Source of the DNA: Longimicrobiales bacterium
GTDB taxonomy: Bacteria; Gemmatimonadota; Gemmatimonadetes; Longimicrobiales; Gaopeijiaceae
Assembly: GCA_958296005.1 (NCBI GenBank)
Contig: CATQHQ010000002.1
Coordinates: forward strand, 1,361,501 to 1,425,500
Direction of reading: 5' to 3'
DNA: 64,000 nucleotides
Part shown: positions 1 through 7,904 of the stretch, piece by piece
How positions within the stretch are numbered: position 1 is the first letter of the stretch
Layout: the number at the start of each line of letters is the position of its first letter
Program-made: the position numbers and the translations under genes
The notes under the pieces: generated by a model
Told to the model about the DNA's origin: nothing
Databases searched by the model: none
The model's input: the letters and a program-made list of their open reading frames with translations, nothing else

Positions 1-941
1 CCCATGAACGTCACCGGGAAGAAGCTGCCGAGGTGCCAGGTGCTTGCGAAGGCGATCGCAGTCGCTTCCGGCACGACGTACACGTTCACCAAGGCCAGCT
101 TCGCGGCCCAGTGAAAGGTCCCGAAGTAGCCCGGGGCGGCAGGGAGCGAGGCGGCGAAGGCGAGCACGGTGTTGAGGAAGAGAGCCGCGGCGAAGGGGAG
201 GTCGATGCCGAAGGCGACGAAGCCGAGCCAGAGCGAGAAGGACTGGACGAGCCAGAGGCCGAAGGTCCAAGCCAGCGCGGGCACCGCCAAGCGCCAGTTG
301 CGGAGGGCGGCCAGTCCGCTGACGAAACCAGCCAGCGCGCGGACCGCCGGCGTCGCCCACCGCGCCGGGAGGAGTCGGTTCGCCATGCGGTCGGCGGCGG
401 CGACGCTTCGGTCGGGGAACGCGAGGAGCGCCAGGACGGAGAGAAACACGACGCCGAGAAGACTCGACACTCCCAAGACCGCGGTGGCCACCTCGGCGGG
501 CAGAGCGTCGGCCGGAAACCCGGGACTCGCCACGACCAGGAAGAGCAACGCCAGGAGCACGATGCCGTCGGCAAACCGCTCCACGACGAGCGTCGCAAAC
601 GCCGTCGGCGCGGACACCGGCTCCAGCCGACTGTAGGCGTAGGCCCGCGCGAACTCGCCCACCCGCCCGGACGGCAGGATGTTGTTCGCCATGAAGCCGA
701 TGCACACGGCGGCAAACCGGGAACCGAAGGGACTCCGGCGCTGCGCGGGCGCCAGGAAGAGCCGCCAGCGGGCGGCCCGCACCGCAAACCCTGCGGTGGT
801 GACGGCAACCGCCAGTCCCAGGAACCGGACGTCGGCCTCCCGGGCCTGCCGCCAGATCTCCGCCAAGTCCTGACCGCGGAACACCCACCACAGCAGGACG
901 GCCGCGAGCACCAGCCCCGGCACCGCCTTCCATCCTCGCAT
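1..941 (-). CDS. Flippase-like membrane protein (UPF0104 / lysylphosphatidylglycerol synthase TM family), 3' truncated by window
   Basis: The frame is open from an ATG at 941 to the window edge, about 313 residues, so the C-terminus is missing. The protein begins MRGWKAVPGLVLAAVLLWWV and continues as alternating hydrophobic stretches and short Arg-rich loops, giving at least six predicted membrane segments. The segment FMANNILPSGRVGEFARAY, at about residue 80, is the characteristic motif of the flippase-like domain shared by the membrane part of lysylphosphatidylglycerol synthases (MprF) and AglD-type proteins. The family is thought to move lipids across the inner membrane, but the substrate cannot be told here. 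It lies 51 bp downstream of pdxJ on the same strand and is probably cotranscribed with it. Confidence 0.8.
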   Translation of the reverse strand, partial: MRGWKAVPGLVLAAVLLWWVFRGQDLAEIWRQAREADVRFLGLAVAVTTAGFAVRAARWRLFLAPAQRRSPFGSRFAAVCIGFMANNILPSGRVGEFARAYAYSRLEPVSAPTAFATLVVERFADGIVLLALLFLVVASPGFPADALPAEVATAVLGVSSLLGVVFLSVLALLAFPDRSVAAADRMANRLLPARWATPAVRALAGFVSGLAALRNWRLAVPALAWTFGLWLVQSFSLWLGFVAFGIDLPFAAALFLNTVLAFAASLPAAPGYFGTFHWAAKLALVNVYVVPEATAIAFASTWHLGSFFPVTFM

Positions 942-992
942 CGGACTAGCGGATGCTCCCGAGACGCCCGCCGAGCACCAGCCGGCGCGCCT

Positions 993-1766
993 TCAGAACC
1001 CGAGGGGCGGCGACCAGCGACCGGGCCGCGACACCCGCTCGGGGGCTCGCAGCACGATCTCCTTCATCTCCCGAACCGCACGCTCCATGCCGGTGAAGAT
1101 CGACCGGGACACGACGCTGTGGCCGATGTTGAGCTCCTCCACGTGGGCGAGAGCCGCCACCGGCACCACGTTCTCATAAGTGAGTCCGTGTCCTGCGTGA
1201 ACCGCCAGCCCGAGGGCGTGGGCGTGGACCGCCGCGTCGGCCAGTCGGGCGAGCTCGGCTCCCTTCTCTGCGTCGCCCGCCGCGTTGGCGTACTCGCCCG
1301 TGTGAAGCTCAACGGCGTCGGCGCCCAACTCCGCCGACCGGTCCAGCGCCTCCCGATCCGGGTCCACGAACAAGGACGTGCGGACGGCCTGGGCCTGCAG
1401 TCGCCGCAGCGATTCGCCCACAGCCCGTCGGACGATCGGCGAACCGAGGTCGAGACCGCCTTCCGTGGTGACCTCCTCGCGCTTCTCGGGCACCAAGGTC
1501 GCCTGCATCGGCGCCAGCTCCACCGCCAACTCCACCACCGGCGCCGACGCCGCCAGCTCGAAGTTGATCCCCGTGCGGACGGTCTCCGCCAGCAACCGCA
1601 CGTCCCGATCCTGGATGTGGCGCCGATCTTCCCGCAGGTGGATCGTGATCCCGTCGGCGCCGCCGAGCTCGGCCAGTACGGCTGCCCGGACCGGATCAGG
1701 TTCGTCGGTTCGACGAGCCTGCCGCACCGTGGCCACATGGTCGATGTTGATGTAGAGTCTCGTCAC
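993..1766 (-). CDS. pdxJ: Pyridoxine 5'-phosphate synthase PdxJ
   Basis: PdxJ condenses 1-deoxyxylulose 5-phosphate with 3-amino-2-oxopropyl phosphate to make pyridoxine 5'-phosphate, the last ring-closing step of DXP-dependent vitamin B6 synthesis. The 257-residue protein has the usual family length. It starts [17 protein letters not shown], the conserved N-terminal strand, and carries [16 protein letters not shown] (catalytic His and substrate loop), [18 protein letters not shown] and the phosphate-binding [17 protein letters not shown] near the end. I chose the GTG at 1766 because it follows a GGAGGAGG ribosome binding site and places the conserved segment at the N-terminus. The frame is open further upstream to 1838, but that extension is Arg-rich and unlike the family. 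It lies 37 bp downstream of hflX. Confidence 0.95.
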   Translation of the reverse strand: MTRLYINIDHVATVRQARRTDEPDPVRAAVLAELGGADGITIHLREDRRHIQDRDVRLLAETVRTGINFELAASAPVVELAVELAPMQATLVPEKREEVTTEGGLDLGSPIVRRAVGESLRRLQAQAVRTSLFVDPDREALDRSAELGADAVELHTGEYANAAGDAEKGAELARLADAAVHAHALGLAVHAGHGLTYENVVPVAALAHVEELNIGHSVVSRSIFTGMERAVREMKEIVLRAPERVSRPGRWSPPLGF

Positions 1767-1803
1767 CGAAGATCGCCTCCTCCCCGTCGGCCGTGCGCTC
1801 AAC

Positions 1804-3078
1804 CTAACGCGATTCCGGGCCGCCGATCTGCCCGGCACGGCTTACGCGCACCCCCGCGGCGCGGCCGAGTCGTCCGGTCAGAGACGCCGGTACCCGAGCC
1901 ACCACATGGACGGTCGCCCCTTCCTGCTCTTGGGAGAGGACTTCTCCCTCCCGGTGGAGGGTGGCCAGAGTCCTGCCGTCGGCGGAGGGCACCTCGACCC
2001 GGATGCGGCGCATCCGACCCCGGATGCGGTCGGTCAGCAGGTGACGGAGGGGCACGAGCGTCGTCGGAACTCGCGCCGAGACGAAGACCGCCGGGCCGCC
2101 GCTCGCGGAAGCGGCCTGTCGCTTGAGGGCCAGCAGCTGCTCGCCGTTCAGCAGGTCGGTCTTGTTGAACAGCTGGATCCGCGGGCGCGCCAGCAGGTCG
2201 AGGTCCTTGAGGACGGACCGAACCACATGCTGCTGCTCCTGCCACTGGGGGTGCGACGAGTCGATCACGTGCAGGAGCACGTCGGCCTCGCGAGCCTCCT
2301 CCAGCGTCGAGCGGAACGACGCCACCAAGTGATGGGGCAACTTGCGGATGAAGCCTACGGTGTCGGTGACCAGCGCCTCGTGGCCTTCCCCTAGAGACAC
2401 GAGGCGCGTGGAAGAGTCCAGCGTGGCGAACAGCCGATCCTCCACGAACTGCTCGGAGCCCGACAACACCTGGAGGAGCGACGACTTGCCGGCGTTGGTA
2501 TAGCCCACCAGCGCCGCCCGGAAGCGTCCTTCCCTGCTCTTCCGCTGCGTAGCCCGAGCCCTCGCAACGGCTCGGAGCTTGCGACGAAGCTCGGCGATGC
2601 GGGTCCCCACCAGACGGCGGTCGGTCTCGAGCTGGGTCTCGCCTGGCCCACGGAGCCCGATCCCGCCCCGGATCCGCGACAGGTGGCTCCACATCCGCAT
2701 GAGCCGGGGCAGCAGGTACTGAAGCTGGGCGAGCTCGACCTGCATCCGCGCTTCGTAGCTTCGGGCCCGGGTCGCGAAGATCGCCAGGATGAGTTCGGTC
2801 CGGTCCACGACGCGCACCTTCAGCAGGTCCTCCAGGTTCTTGCCTTGGGCCGGCGTGAGCTCGTCGTCGAAGACCACCAAGTCCGCATCCAGCGCGCGGA
2901 CCTGTTCAGCCAGCTCCTGGGCCTTCCCCCTGCCGACGTAGTAGCGGGGCTGGGGCGACCGGACTCGCTGCACGATCGTGCCGGCCACGACTCCTCCCGC
3001 CGTGTCGGTCAGGCGTCCAAGCTCCGCCAAGTGCTCCGCGGCTTCGCCGGACCGGTCCGACTGGCTGGGCGTCCCCAC
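1804..3078 (-). CDS. hflX: GTPase HflX
   Basis: HflX is a ribosome-associated GTPase that splits stalled or stress-inactivated 70S ribosomes. The N-terminal domain has the family signature ([61 protein letters not shown]), followed by a coiled linker. The G domain has [11 protein letters not shown] (P-loop), the DTVGFI G3 motif and NKTDLL (G4). The short C-terminal tail is basic. The start is uncertain. GTG at 3078 gives 424 residues, but the conserved family start (VERAILVG) is encoded immediately upstream without an ATG, GTG or TTG, so a rarer start codon or a short leader is possible. It follows rarA with a 32-bp gap and is probably in the same operon. Confidence 0.94.
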   Translation of the reverse strand: MGTPSQSDRSGEAAEHLAELGRLTDTAGGVVAGTIVQRVRSPQPRYYVGRGKAQELAEQVRALDADLVVFDDELTPAQGKNLEDLLKVRVVDRTELILAIFATRARSYEARMQVELAQLQYLLPRLMRMWSHLSRIRGGIGLRGPGETQLETDRRLVGTRIAELRRKLRAVARARATQRKSREGRFRAALVGYTNAGKSSLLQVLSGSEQFVEDRLFATLDSSTRLVSLGEGHEALVTDTVGFIRKLPHHLVASFRSTLEEAREADVLLHVIDSSHPQWQEQQHVVRSVLKDLDLLARPRIQLFNKTDLLNGEQLLALKRQAASASGGPAVFVSARVPTTLVPLRHLLTDRIRGRMRRIRVEVPSADGRTLATLHREGEVLSQEQEGATVHVVARVPASLTGRLGRAAGVRVSRAGQIGGPESR

Positions 3079-3110
3079 CAGGATTGCGCGCTCGACGGGA
3101 ACTCGTTGGT

Positions 3111-4577
3111 TCAGGAGCTGCGTGGGGATGGGCGGCCTCCTCCGCGTTCCGAGGGTGCAGGCTGGGCAGCAGCGCTTCGCCCTCCAGCCGACTTGTGCCT
3201 AGCTCTGCGCCACTCGGCCAGGCTTGCCTTCGCCCGTGCCTCCCAGCCCGCGTCCCCGGGGTGGTAGAAGCGTTCGGCCGCCGCAACTTCCGGGAGGTAC
3301 TGCTGGCCGGACACGCCGCCGGGCTGGTCGGGGTCGTAAAGGTACCCCTCGCCGTGGCCCAGTTCCTTCATGAGCCGCGTCGGCGCGTTTCGCAGGTGAA
3401 GGGGGACGGGGGCGGCGGGCGTCTCGCGAGCCTTGGCCAGGGCCGCGCCCCAACCTTCGTAGAGGCGGTTCGACTTGGGACTCGAAGCCAGGTAGACCGT
3501 CGCCTGCGCCAGGGCCAACTCCCCCTCCGGGGCGCCCAGGAAGCGATAGGCGTCGCGACAGGCGATCGCCACCGCCAAGGCCCCGGGGTTGGCCAGCCCG
3601 ATGTCCTCCGTCGCCATGCGCACAAGTCGGCGGGCGATGTACATGGGGTCCTCGCCGGCATCCAGCATGCGCCCGAGCCAGTAGAGGGCGGCATCGGGGT
3701 CGCCTCCGCGGACGGACTTGTGCAGGGCCGAGATGAGGTCGTAATGCTGGTCCCCGGCCTTGTCGTAGGCGGCGAAGCGGTGCTGGATCGCGGTTTCGAC
3801 GTGGGACAGGGTCAGGGTGCGCCGGCCGATTTCGCCGCGTTCGTCCGGGTCGGGCCGCTCCACGAGCGGGACCGCCCGCTCCAGGATCCCCAGTGCCCGC
3901 CGAGCGTCCCCGTCCGCCGCTTCGGCGATCCGTTGGACGACCTCGGGCGGCGCTGTCGCCTCCGCGTCCCCCAGTCCTCGTTCGCGGTCGTCGAGAGCCG
4001 CGTTCACCACTGCGGCCAAGTCGCGTGGCGACAGAGGCTCCAGCACCACGACGGGCGCCCGCGAAAGGAGTGGGCGGACGATCTCGAAGCTGGGGTTCTC
4101 GGTGGTGGCGCCGATGAGCACGATCTCGCCCGCCTCCACGACAGAGAGGAAGGCGTCCTGCTGGGCCTTGTTGAAGCGGTGGATCTCGTCGCAGAAGAGG
4201 ATCGTGCCGCGGCCCGTCGCCTGTCGCCGGGTTCGCGCCTCGGCGATGATCTGGCGCACCCGGGCGACGCCCTCCGTCACCGCGCTGAAGGGTACGAACG
4301 CCGCGTCCACCGATTCGGCGGCCAAGCGGGCCAGGGTCGTCTTGCCCGACCCGGGGGGTCCCCAAAGGATGAAGCTGGAGACCCGCCCCTGGTCGATCAT
4401 GGCGCGGACGGGGCCACCGGCTCCTACGACCTTCTCCTGACCCCGGAACTCGTCCAGCGTGCGGGGTCGCATCCGGGCGGCGAGGGGAGCAGTGGGGTCG
4501 GCGGCGAAAGCAGTTCGGCCGGGCTCTCGAACCTGCGGCGCTTCGCTCGCCGGGAAGAGGCCCAAGGCGTCGCTCAC
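3111..4577 (-). CDS. rarA: Replication-associated recombination protein A (RarA/MgsA AAA+ ATPase)
   Basis: RarA (MgsA) is a clamp-loader-like AAA+ ATPase acting at stalled replication forks with SSB. The 488-residue protein has PLAARMRPRTLDEFRGQEKVV at the N-terminus, Walker A GPPGSGKTT, Walker B ILFCDEIHRFNKAQQDA, sensor 1 LIGATTENPSFE and sensor 2 GDARRALGILE. The C-terminal tetramerisation domain (ALHKSVRGGDPDAALYWLGR; EDIGLANP) follows and the length is typical. The GTG at 4577 is well supported: it has AAGGAGGG upstream and overlaps the stop of the preceding tRNA nucleotidyltransferase gene in a GTGA junction. The frame stays open upstream to 4676, but that part has no resemblance to the family. 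The C-terminal tail is low in complexity (Ser/Gly/Arg-rich). Confidence 0.95.
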   Translation of the reverse strand: MSDALGLFPASEAPQVREPGRTAFAADPTAPLAARMRPRTLDEFRGQEKVVGAGGPVRAMIDQGRVSSFILWGPPGSGKTTLARLAAESVDAAFVPFSAVTEGVARVRQIIAEARTRRQATGRGTILFCDEIHRFNKAQQDAFLSVVEAGEIVLIGATTENPSFEIVRPLLSRAPVVVLEPLSPRDLAAVVNAALDDRERGLGDAEATAPPEVVQRIAEAADGDARRALGILERAVPLVERPDPDERGEIGRRTLTLSHVETAIQHRFAAYDKAGDQHYDLISALHKSVRGGDPDAALYWLGRMLDAGEDPMYIARRLVRMATEDIGLANPGALAVAIACRDAYRFLGAPEGELALAQATVYLASSPKSNRLYEGWGAALAKARETPAAPVPLHLRNAPTRLMKELGHGEGYLYDPDQPGGVSGQQYLPEVAAAERFYHPGDAGWEARAKASLAEWRRARHKSAGGRSAAAQPAPSERGGGRPSPRSS

Positions 4578-5896
4578 GCGGACCCTCCTTGGCGGGCGGC
4601 AGGAGGTTCGGCGGCGCAGTGCGCGTCCGCCAACTCCAGCAGGGCGGCAGGCTCGTTGCGGGAAGGGTCCTCCCACACGGCCTCCAAGAGGCGCCGGAGG
4701 GCGCTTCCGACCGCGGGTCCCGGAGGCCAGCCGCGGGCGATCAGGTCGTGTCCACCCACCTTCAGCCCCGCCAGCGACGTGGGGACGCCGTCATGCAGGT
4801 CGCGTCGAGCGCTTCGCACGACGCCCAGCAGCTCCGCGGTCGTGGTGGCGCCGCCTCGACCGGCCCGATGGGCGGCGATCCACACCCGGAAGATCTCCCT
4901 TGCCCGCTCCGATCCCGTGTCCGCAACCCAGCGCCGTCGAGCCGTCGAGCCGGCCACCACGGCGGGGCTCGGTCCGCGGCCTCCGCCCACTACCTTCGCG
5001 AGGCGGTCGCTGTTCGCATTGGAGAAGCGGAGCCGTCGCAAGATTCGGAACGCCGCGGCTTGGCCCGCTCGACCCGACTCTCCGGCCGTCTCGAGCCCTA
5101 GCAGCAGCAGCGTTGCGACCCGCCGGAGGGCCGCTTGGCCCGCCGGTCGAGCCTTGGTCGCATCGACCGCTGCGAGTGCGCCGGCATCCAGTTCTCCCAG
5201 CTCCGGCAGCACGGCGGCCAGCACGCCGGATCGCTGGTAGAGGCGCAACGTCTGCGACGGCTCGGCGCCGCCCATCACCTTGAGGAGCTCGTCGCGCACC
5301 CGCTCCTGCGAGAGTCGATCCAGCCCCGACACCGCATCCACCAAGCCGTCCCAGGTGCGGCTCTCCACCGCCAGTCCCAACGCCCCGGCGAAGCGCAGCC
5401 CCCGCAGGACGCGCAGGTAGTCCTCCCGAAAGCGCTCCGACGGCGACCCTACGGCCCGAAGGACGCCCGCTCTCAAGTCGTCCAGCCCGCCGTGAGGATC
5501 CAGAAGCTCCTGGCGAACCGGGTGCCACGCCATCGCGTTTATCGTGAAGTCGCGGCGTGCCAGGTCCTCCTCTAGGGTGTCGGCGAACGCGACCACCGCC
5601 CGGCGACCGTACGTGGCGACGTCTCGGCGGAAGGTGGTGATCTCGTACATCACCCTGTCCCGCCCGAAGACGCCCAGCGTGCCGTATTCGGGACCCAGAG
5701 GAACCGTGCGGCGGAAGACGCGCCGCATCTCGGCGGGGCTCGCCCGCGTAGCAAGGTCCCAGTCCTCCCGTTTCTCCGGCTGCCCGTGCACCGAGTCTCG
5801 CACGGCGCCGCCGACGGCCCACGTCTCGTACCCCGCCCGCTCCAACTTCTCCGCCAGCTCGCGGACGGGCACCGGAACACTGAGTCGGATCGTCAC
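4574..5896 (-). CDS. CCA tRNA nucleotidyltransferase / poly(A) polymerase family
   Basis: A class II nucleotidyltransferase of 440 residues. The head domain carries AVGGAVRDSV, the metal-binding DWDLAT (in place of the usual DxD context), the turn YGTLGVFG and RRDFTINAMAW. The neck carries RFREDYLRVLRGLRFAGALG, the nucleotide-selecting helix with the conserved ED/R pattern. The C-terminal body with helical repeats is less conserved. The enzyme adds CCA to tRNA 3' ends, or poly(A) in related enzymes; sequence alone does not separate the two. No HD domain motif stands out. The GTG at 5896 overlaps the SDR gene stop as GTGA, which fixes the start. The same frame continues open upstream for another 600 codons, a GC-rich artefact. 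Confidence 0.88.
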   Translation of the reverse strand: MTIRLSVPVPVRELAEKLERAGYETWAVGGAVRDSVHGQPEKREDWDLATRASPAEMRRVFRRTVPLGPEYGTLGVFGRDRVMYEITTFRRDVATYGRRAVVAFADTLEEDLARRDFTINAMAWHPVRQELLDPHGGLDDLRAGVLRAVGSPSERFREDYLRVLRGLRFAGALGLAVESRTWDGLVDAVSGLDRLSQERVRDELLKVMGGAEPSQTLRLYQRSGVLAAVLPELGELDAGALAAVDATKARPAGQAALRRVATLLLLGLETAGESGRAGQAAAFRILRRLRFSNANSDRLAKVVGGGRGPSPAVVAGSTARRRWVADTGSERAREIFRVWIAAHRAGRGGATTTAELLGVVRSARRDLHDGVPTSLAGLKVGGHDLIARGWPPGPAVGSALRRLLEAVWEDPSRNEPAALLELADAHCAAEPPAARQGGSA

Positions 5897-6690
5897 CCCG
5901 CCAGAACGGCGCCCCCGTTCACGTTCAGAGTTTCGCCGGTGACGTGGCGCGCAAGCGGCGAACAGAGGAGCACGATCGGACCGGCGACGTCCTCGGCGGT
6001 GGCCACCCGGCCAAGAGGGATCGCGGCGTCGATCGCCGCCCGGCCGTCTCCCGAGAGCGGCACCTGGGTCATCTCCGTGTCGATCCAGCCGGGAGCGACG
6101 GCGTTGACGGTGATCTGCCGGCTCGCGACCTCCACGCACAGCCCCTTCACCAGCGAGATCAGGGCGCCCTTGGTCGCGGCGTAGTCGCCATGGTACGCCT
6201 CGCCCCGCTGCCCGGCGGTGGAGCTCACCAGAACCACCCGCCCGCCATCCTCCATGCGGCGGAGGGCCTCCCGGGTCGTGTAGAAGATCGAGTCCAGGTT
6301 CACGGCGAGGGTGCGACGCCAGCGGTCGTCCTCCATCTCGGAGAGAGGGACGTCGGCGACCGGCCATATGGCGGCGTTGCCCACGAAGACGTCCAGGCCT
6401 CCGAACTCGGCGTCCAGGCGTCGAAAGAGGCGGGCCGCGACGGCCGGATCCGACAGGTCCCCGCCCTCGGCCCAGCTGCGCACCCCCAGGGATTTCGCCT
6501 CGGCAACGACCGCGCGGGCGTCCGATTCCCGGTTGTGGTAGGAGAAGCCCACGTCGGCACCGGCCTGGGCCAGGAGGCGAACCGTGGCCGCGCCGACGCC
6601 GCGAGAGCCGCCCGTCACCAGTGCCCGCTTGCCGGCAAGGCCGATCTCCAACCCGCTGGCCGCCGATCCGCCGAGCGTCGATTCGTTCAT
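5893..6690 (-). CDS. SDR-family NAD(P)-dependent oxidoreductase (FabG-like)
   Basis: A classical short-chain dehydrogenase of 265 residues. It shows the cofactor motif TGGSRGVGAA near residue 25, the structural NAAIW, the catalytic Ser in VLVSSTAG and YAATKGA (YxxxK), followed by VNAVAPGWIDTEMT and a C-terminal VTGETLNVNGG. This is the FabG / 3-oxoacyl-ACP reductase type of pattern, but the substrate cannot be deduced, and a FabG role is unlikely without other fatty acid genes nearby. I chose the ATG at 6690, which has AAGGAG a few bases upstream; an in-frame ATG at 6711 is also possible. The downstream gene overlaps its stop. About 93 bp separate it from the PHP gene upstream. Confidence 0.9.
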   Translation of the reverse strand: MNESTLGGSAASGLEIGLAGKRALVTGGSRGVGAATVRLLAQAGADVGFSYHNRESDARAVVAEAKSLGVRSWAEGGDLSDPAVAARLFRRLDAEFGGLDVFVGNAAIWPVADVPLSEMEDDRWRRTLAVNLDSIFYTTREALRRMEDGGRVVLVSSTAGQRGEAYHGDYAATKGALISLVKGLCVEVASRQITVNAVAPGWIDTEMTQVPLSGDGRAAIDAAIPLGRVATAEDVAGPIVLLCSPLARHVTGETLNVNGGAVLAG

Positions 6691-6783
6691 TCTTCTTTCT
6701 CCTTGGGGCACTTCCCGGCTCGGGAAGTTCGTTCCGTGGACACGACAACGGCAACATCCACCGTGGCGCGAAGGCGACCTCCG

Positions 6784-7578
6784 TCAGGCACGGAACCACG
6801 TCCTCATCTGGCGCACCAAGGGCTTGGCCACGTCGAGACGGGGAACCGGCAGCGGGGGGAGTCCCTGGAAGAGGCGGGTCGGGTTGGTCTTGGCCAACAG
6901 CGTCGCTTGCTCGTCGCCACCCAGCCCCCGCACTTCCGAGACGCCGGGCTCGAGGTAGAACCGGTAGCCGGGGCGTCCGTGGAAGTCGGACGACAGGTAG
7001 TCCAGCAGACCCGACGCCAGCATCCGACGGGCCACGTAGGCGACCGAGGCGCCGTACTGCCCCACCAGGGACCCGTAGTTGCACTGCAGATACGCGCCGG
7101 CGTCCTTCCACGCTCGAACGACCTCGAGCTCCGGGTCGACCCCGTCGTAGCGCTCCGGGTGGGCAACGATCGGGACGCAACCCGCCTCCCTCAGCTTGGC
7201 CAGCACCTCGGGCGTTCGCGGGGGAACTTGGAACATCGGCCACTCCACCAGCACGAACTGGGTTCCGCCCAACCGCAGACGCGGGTCCGAGAGGTCTGGG
7301 GTCGGCACGTCCAACTTGATCTCGAACCCCCGGCGGAACTCCAACTCCGGGTAGCGTTCCGACGCGGCGGTCTTCACCGTCTTCCACTGTCGGTCCATGA
7401 TCGCCAGCGTCCCCGAGTCCCGAATCCGAGAGGCTCGAAGGTGGGGCGTGGTGACGATCCGTCGGACGCCGGCGTCGGTCATGCGACCGATCGCGTCGAG
7501 GGAATCGTCCAAGGTGCGGGCGCCGTCGTCCACGCCAGGGACCAGATGGCTGTGAAAGTCGCCGTAGCCAGAGCTCAC
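6784..7578 (-). CDS. PHP-domain phosphatase, CpsB/CapC (YwqE)-like
   Basis: The protein has 264 residues. It starts with the PHP metal site FHSHLVPGVDDGARTLDDSL, then VTTPHLRAS, the glutamate-containing strand FRRGFEIKLD, VPIVAHPERYDG and LSSDFHGRPGY. All these are metal ligands of the manganese-dependent tyrosine-protein phosphatases of the CpsB/CapC/YwqE type. In capsule loci these dephosphorylate bacterial tyrosine kinases. No kinase or polysaccharide gene is in the window, so the target is unknown, and other PHP phosphoesterase activities are possible. The GTG at 7578 overlaps the stop of the small gene upstream (GTGA); a second GTG lies nine bases further upstream. Confidence 0.82.
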   Translation of the reverse strand: MSSGYGDFHSHLVPGVDDGARTLDDSLDAIGRMTDAGVRRIVTTPHLRASRIRDSGTLAIMDRQWKTVKTAASERYPELEFRRGFEIKLDVPTPDLSDPRLRLGGTQFVLVEWPMFQVPPRTPEVLAKLREAGCVPIVAHPERYDGVDPELEVVRAWKDAGAYLQCNYGSLVGQYGASVAYVARRMLASGLLDYLSSDFHGRPGYRFYLEPGVSEVRGLGGDEQATLLAKTNPTRLFQGLPPLPVPRLDVAKPLVRQMRTWFRA

Positions 7579-7904
7579 TCTCGCCACTGCACGTCCATCT
7601 GGCCGACCCGGCGGGCGACGTTCCGCAGCTCTTCGCCCCCTCCGCCTTCCTGGAGGACCAGAAGGCAAGCGTAGGTGACCTGGGCGTCGGCAGCGAGAAG
7701 AGAGAACGCCGCGGCACGGTCCCCGGGCTCCCGCTGGGCGCACGACCTCATCGCACGCTCGGCGGCGTTCAGGAGCGCGGCGGCCGACACCTCGCCGCAA
7801 GCTTCAAGACGGGGACGGAAGACGGCCGGGATGGGCGGTTGCTGCGCGTCGAGCCACTCGCCGATCGTGGACGGCCGGGGCTCGCGCGCCCGCTCGTCGC
7901 TCAC
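7575..7904 (-). CDS. Hypothetical protein, 109 aa
   Basis: I do not recognise this gene. It is supported by its junctions: the GTG at 7904 overlaps the alaS stop and its own stop at 7575 overlaps the next start, both as GTGA, so it is translated within a coupled operon. The product is soluble and about half Ala/Arg/Glu. It begins SDERAREPRPSTIGEWLDAQ, followed by PAVFRPRLEACGEVSAAALLNAAERAM, a predicted helical bundle, and ends with a Gly/Glu-rich segment and RRVGQMDVQWRE. There is no signal peptide or membrane segment. A helical adaptor role is possible, but nothing specific can be said. Confidence 0.7.
   Translation of the reverse strand: MSDERAREPRPSTIGEWLDAQQPPIPAVFRPRLEACGEVSAAALLNAAERAMRSCAQREPGDRAAAFSLLAADAQVTYACLLVLQEGGGGEELRNVARRVGQMDVQWRE

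Noticed and set aside
33-2126. 697-residue open frame on the plus strand at the window start
   Set aside because: It is antisense to the flippase-like gene, pdxJ and the end of hflX, has Arg/Gly/Pro/His-rich composition and no recognisable motif; a product of high GC.
6784-7578. Capsule biosynthesis locus (based on CpsB-like phosphatase)
   Set aside because: No tyrosine kinase, polymerase or glycan export gene lies nearby.
5897-7717. Upstream continuation of the tRNA nucleotidyltransferase frame (to 1047 residues)
   Set aside because: It covers the SDR and PHP genes in another frame, is low in complexity, and the GTGA junction at 5896 marks the real start.
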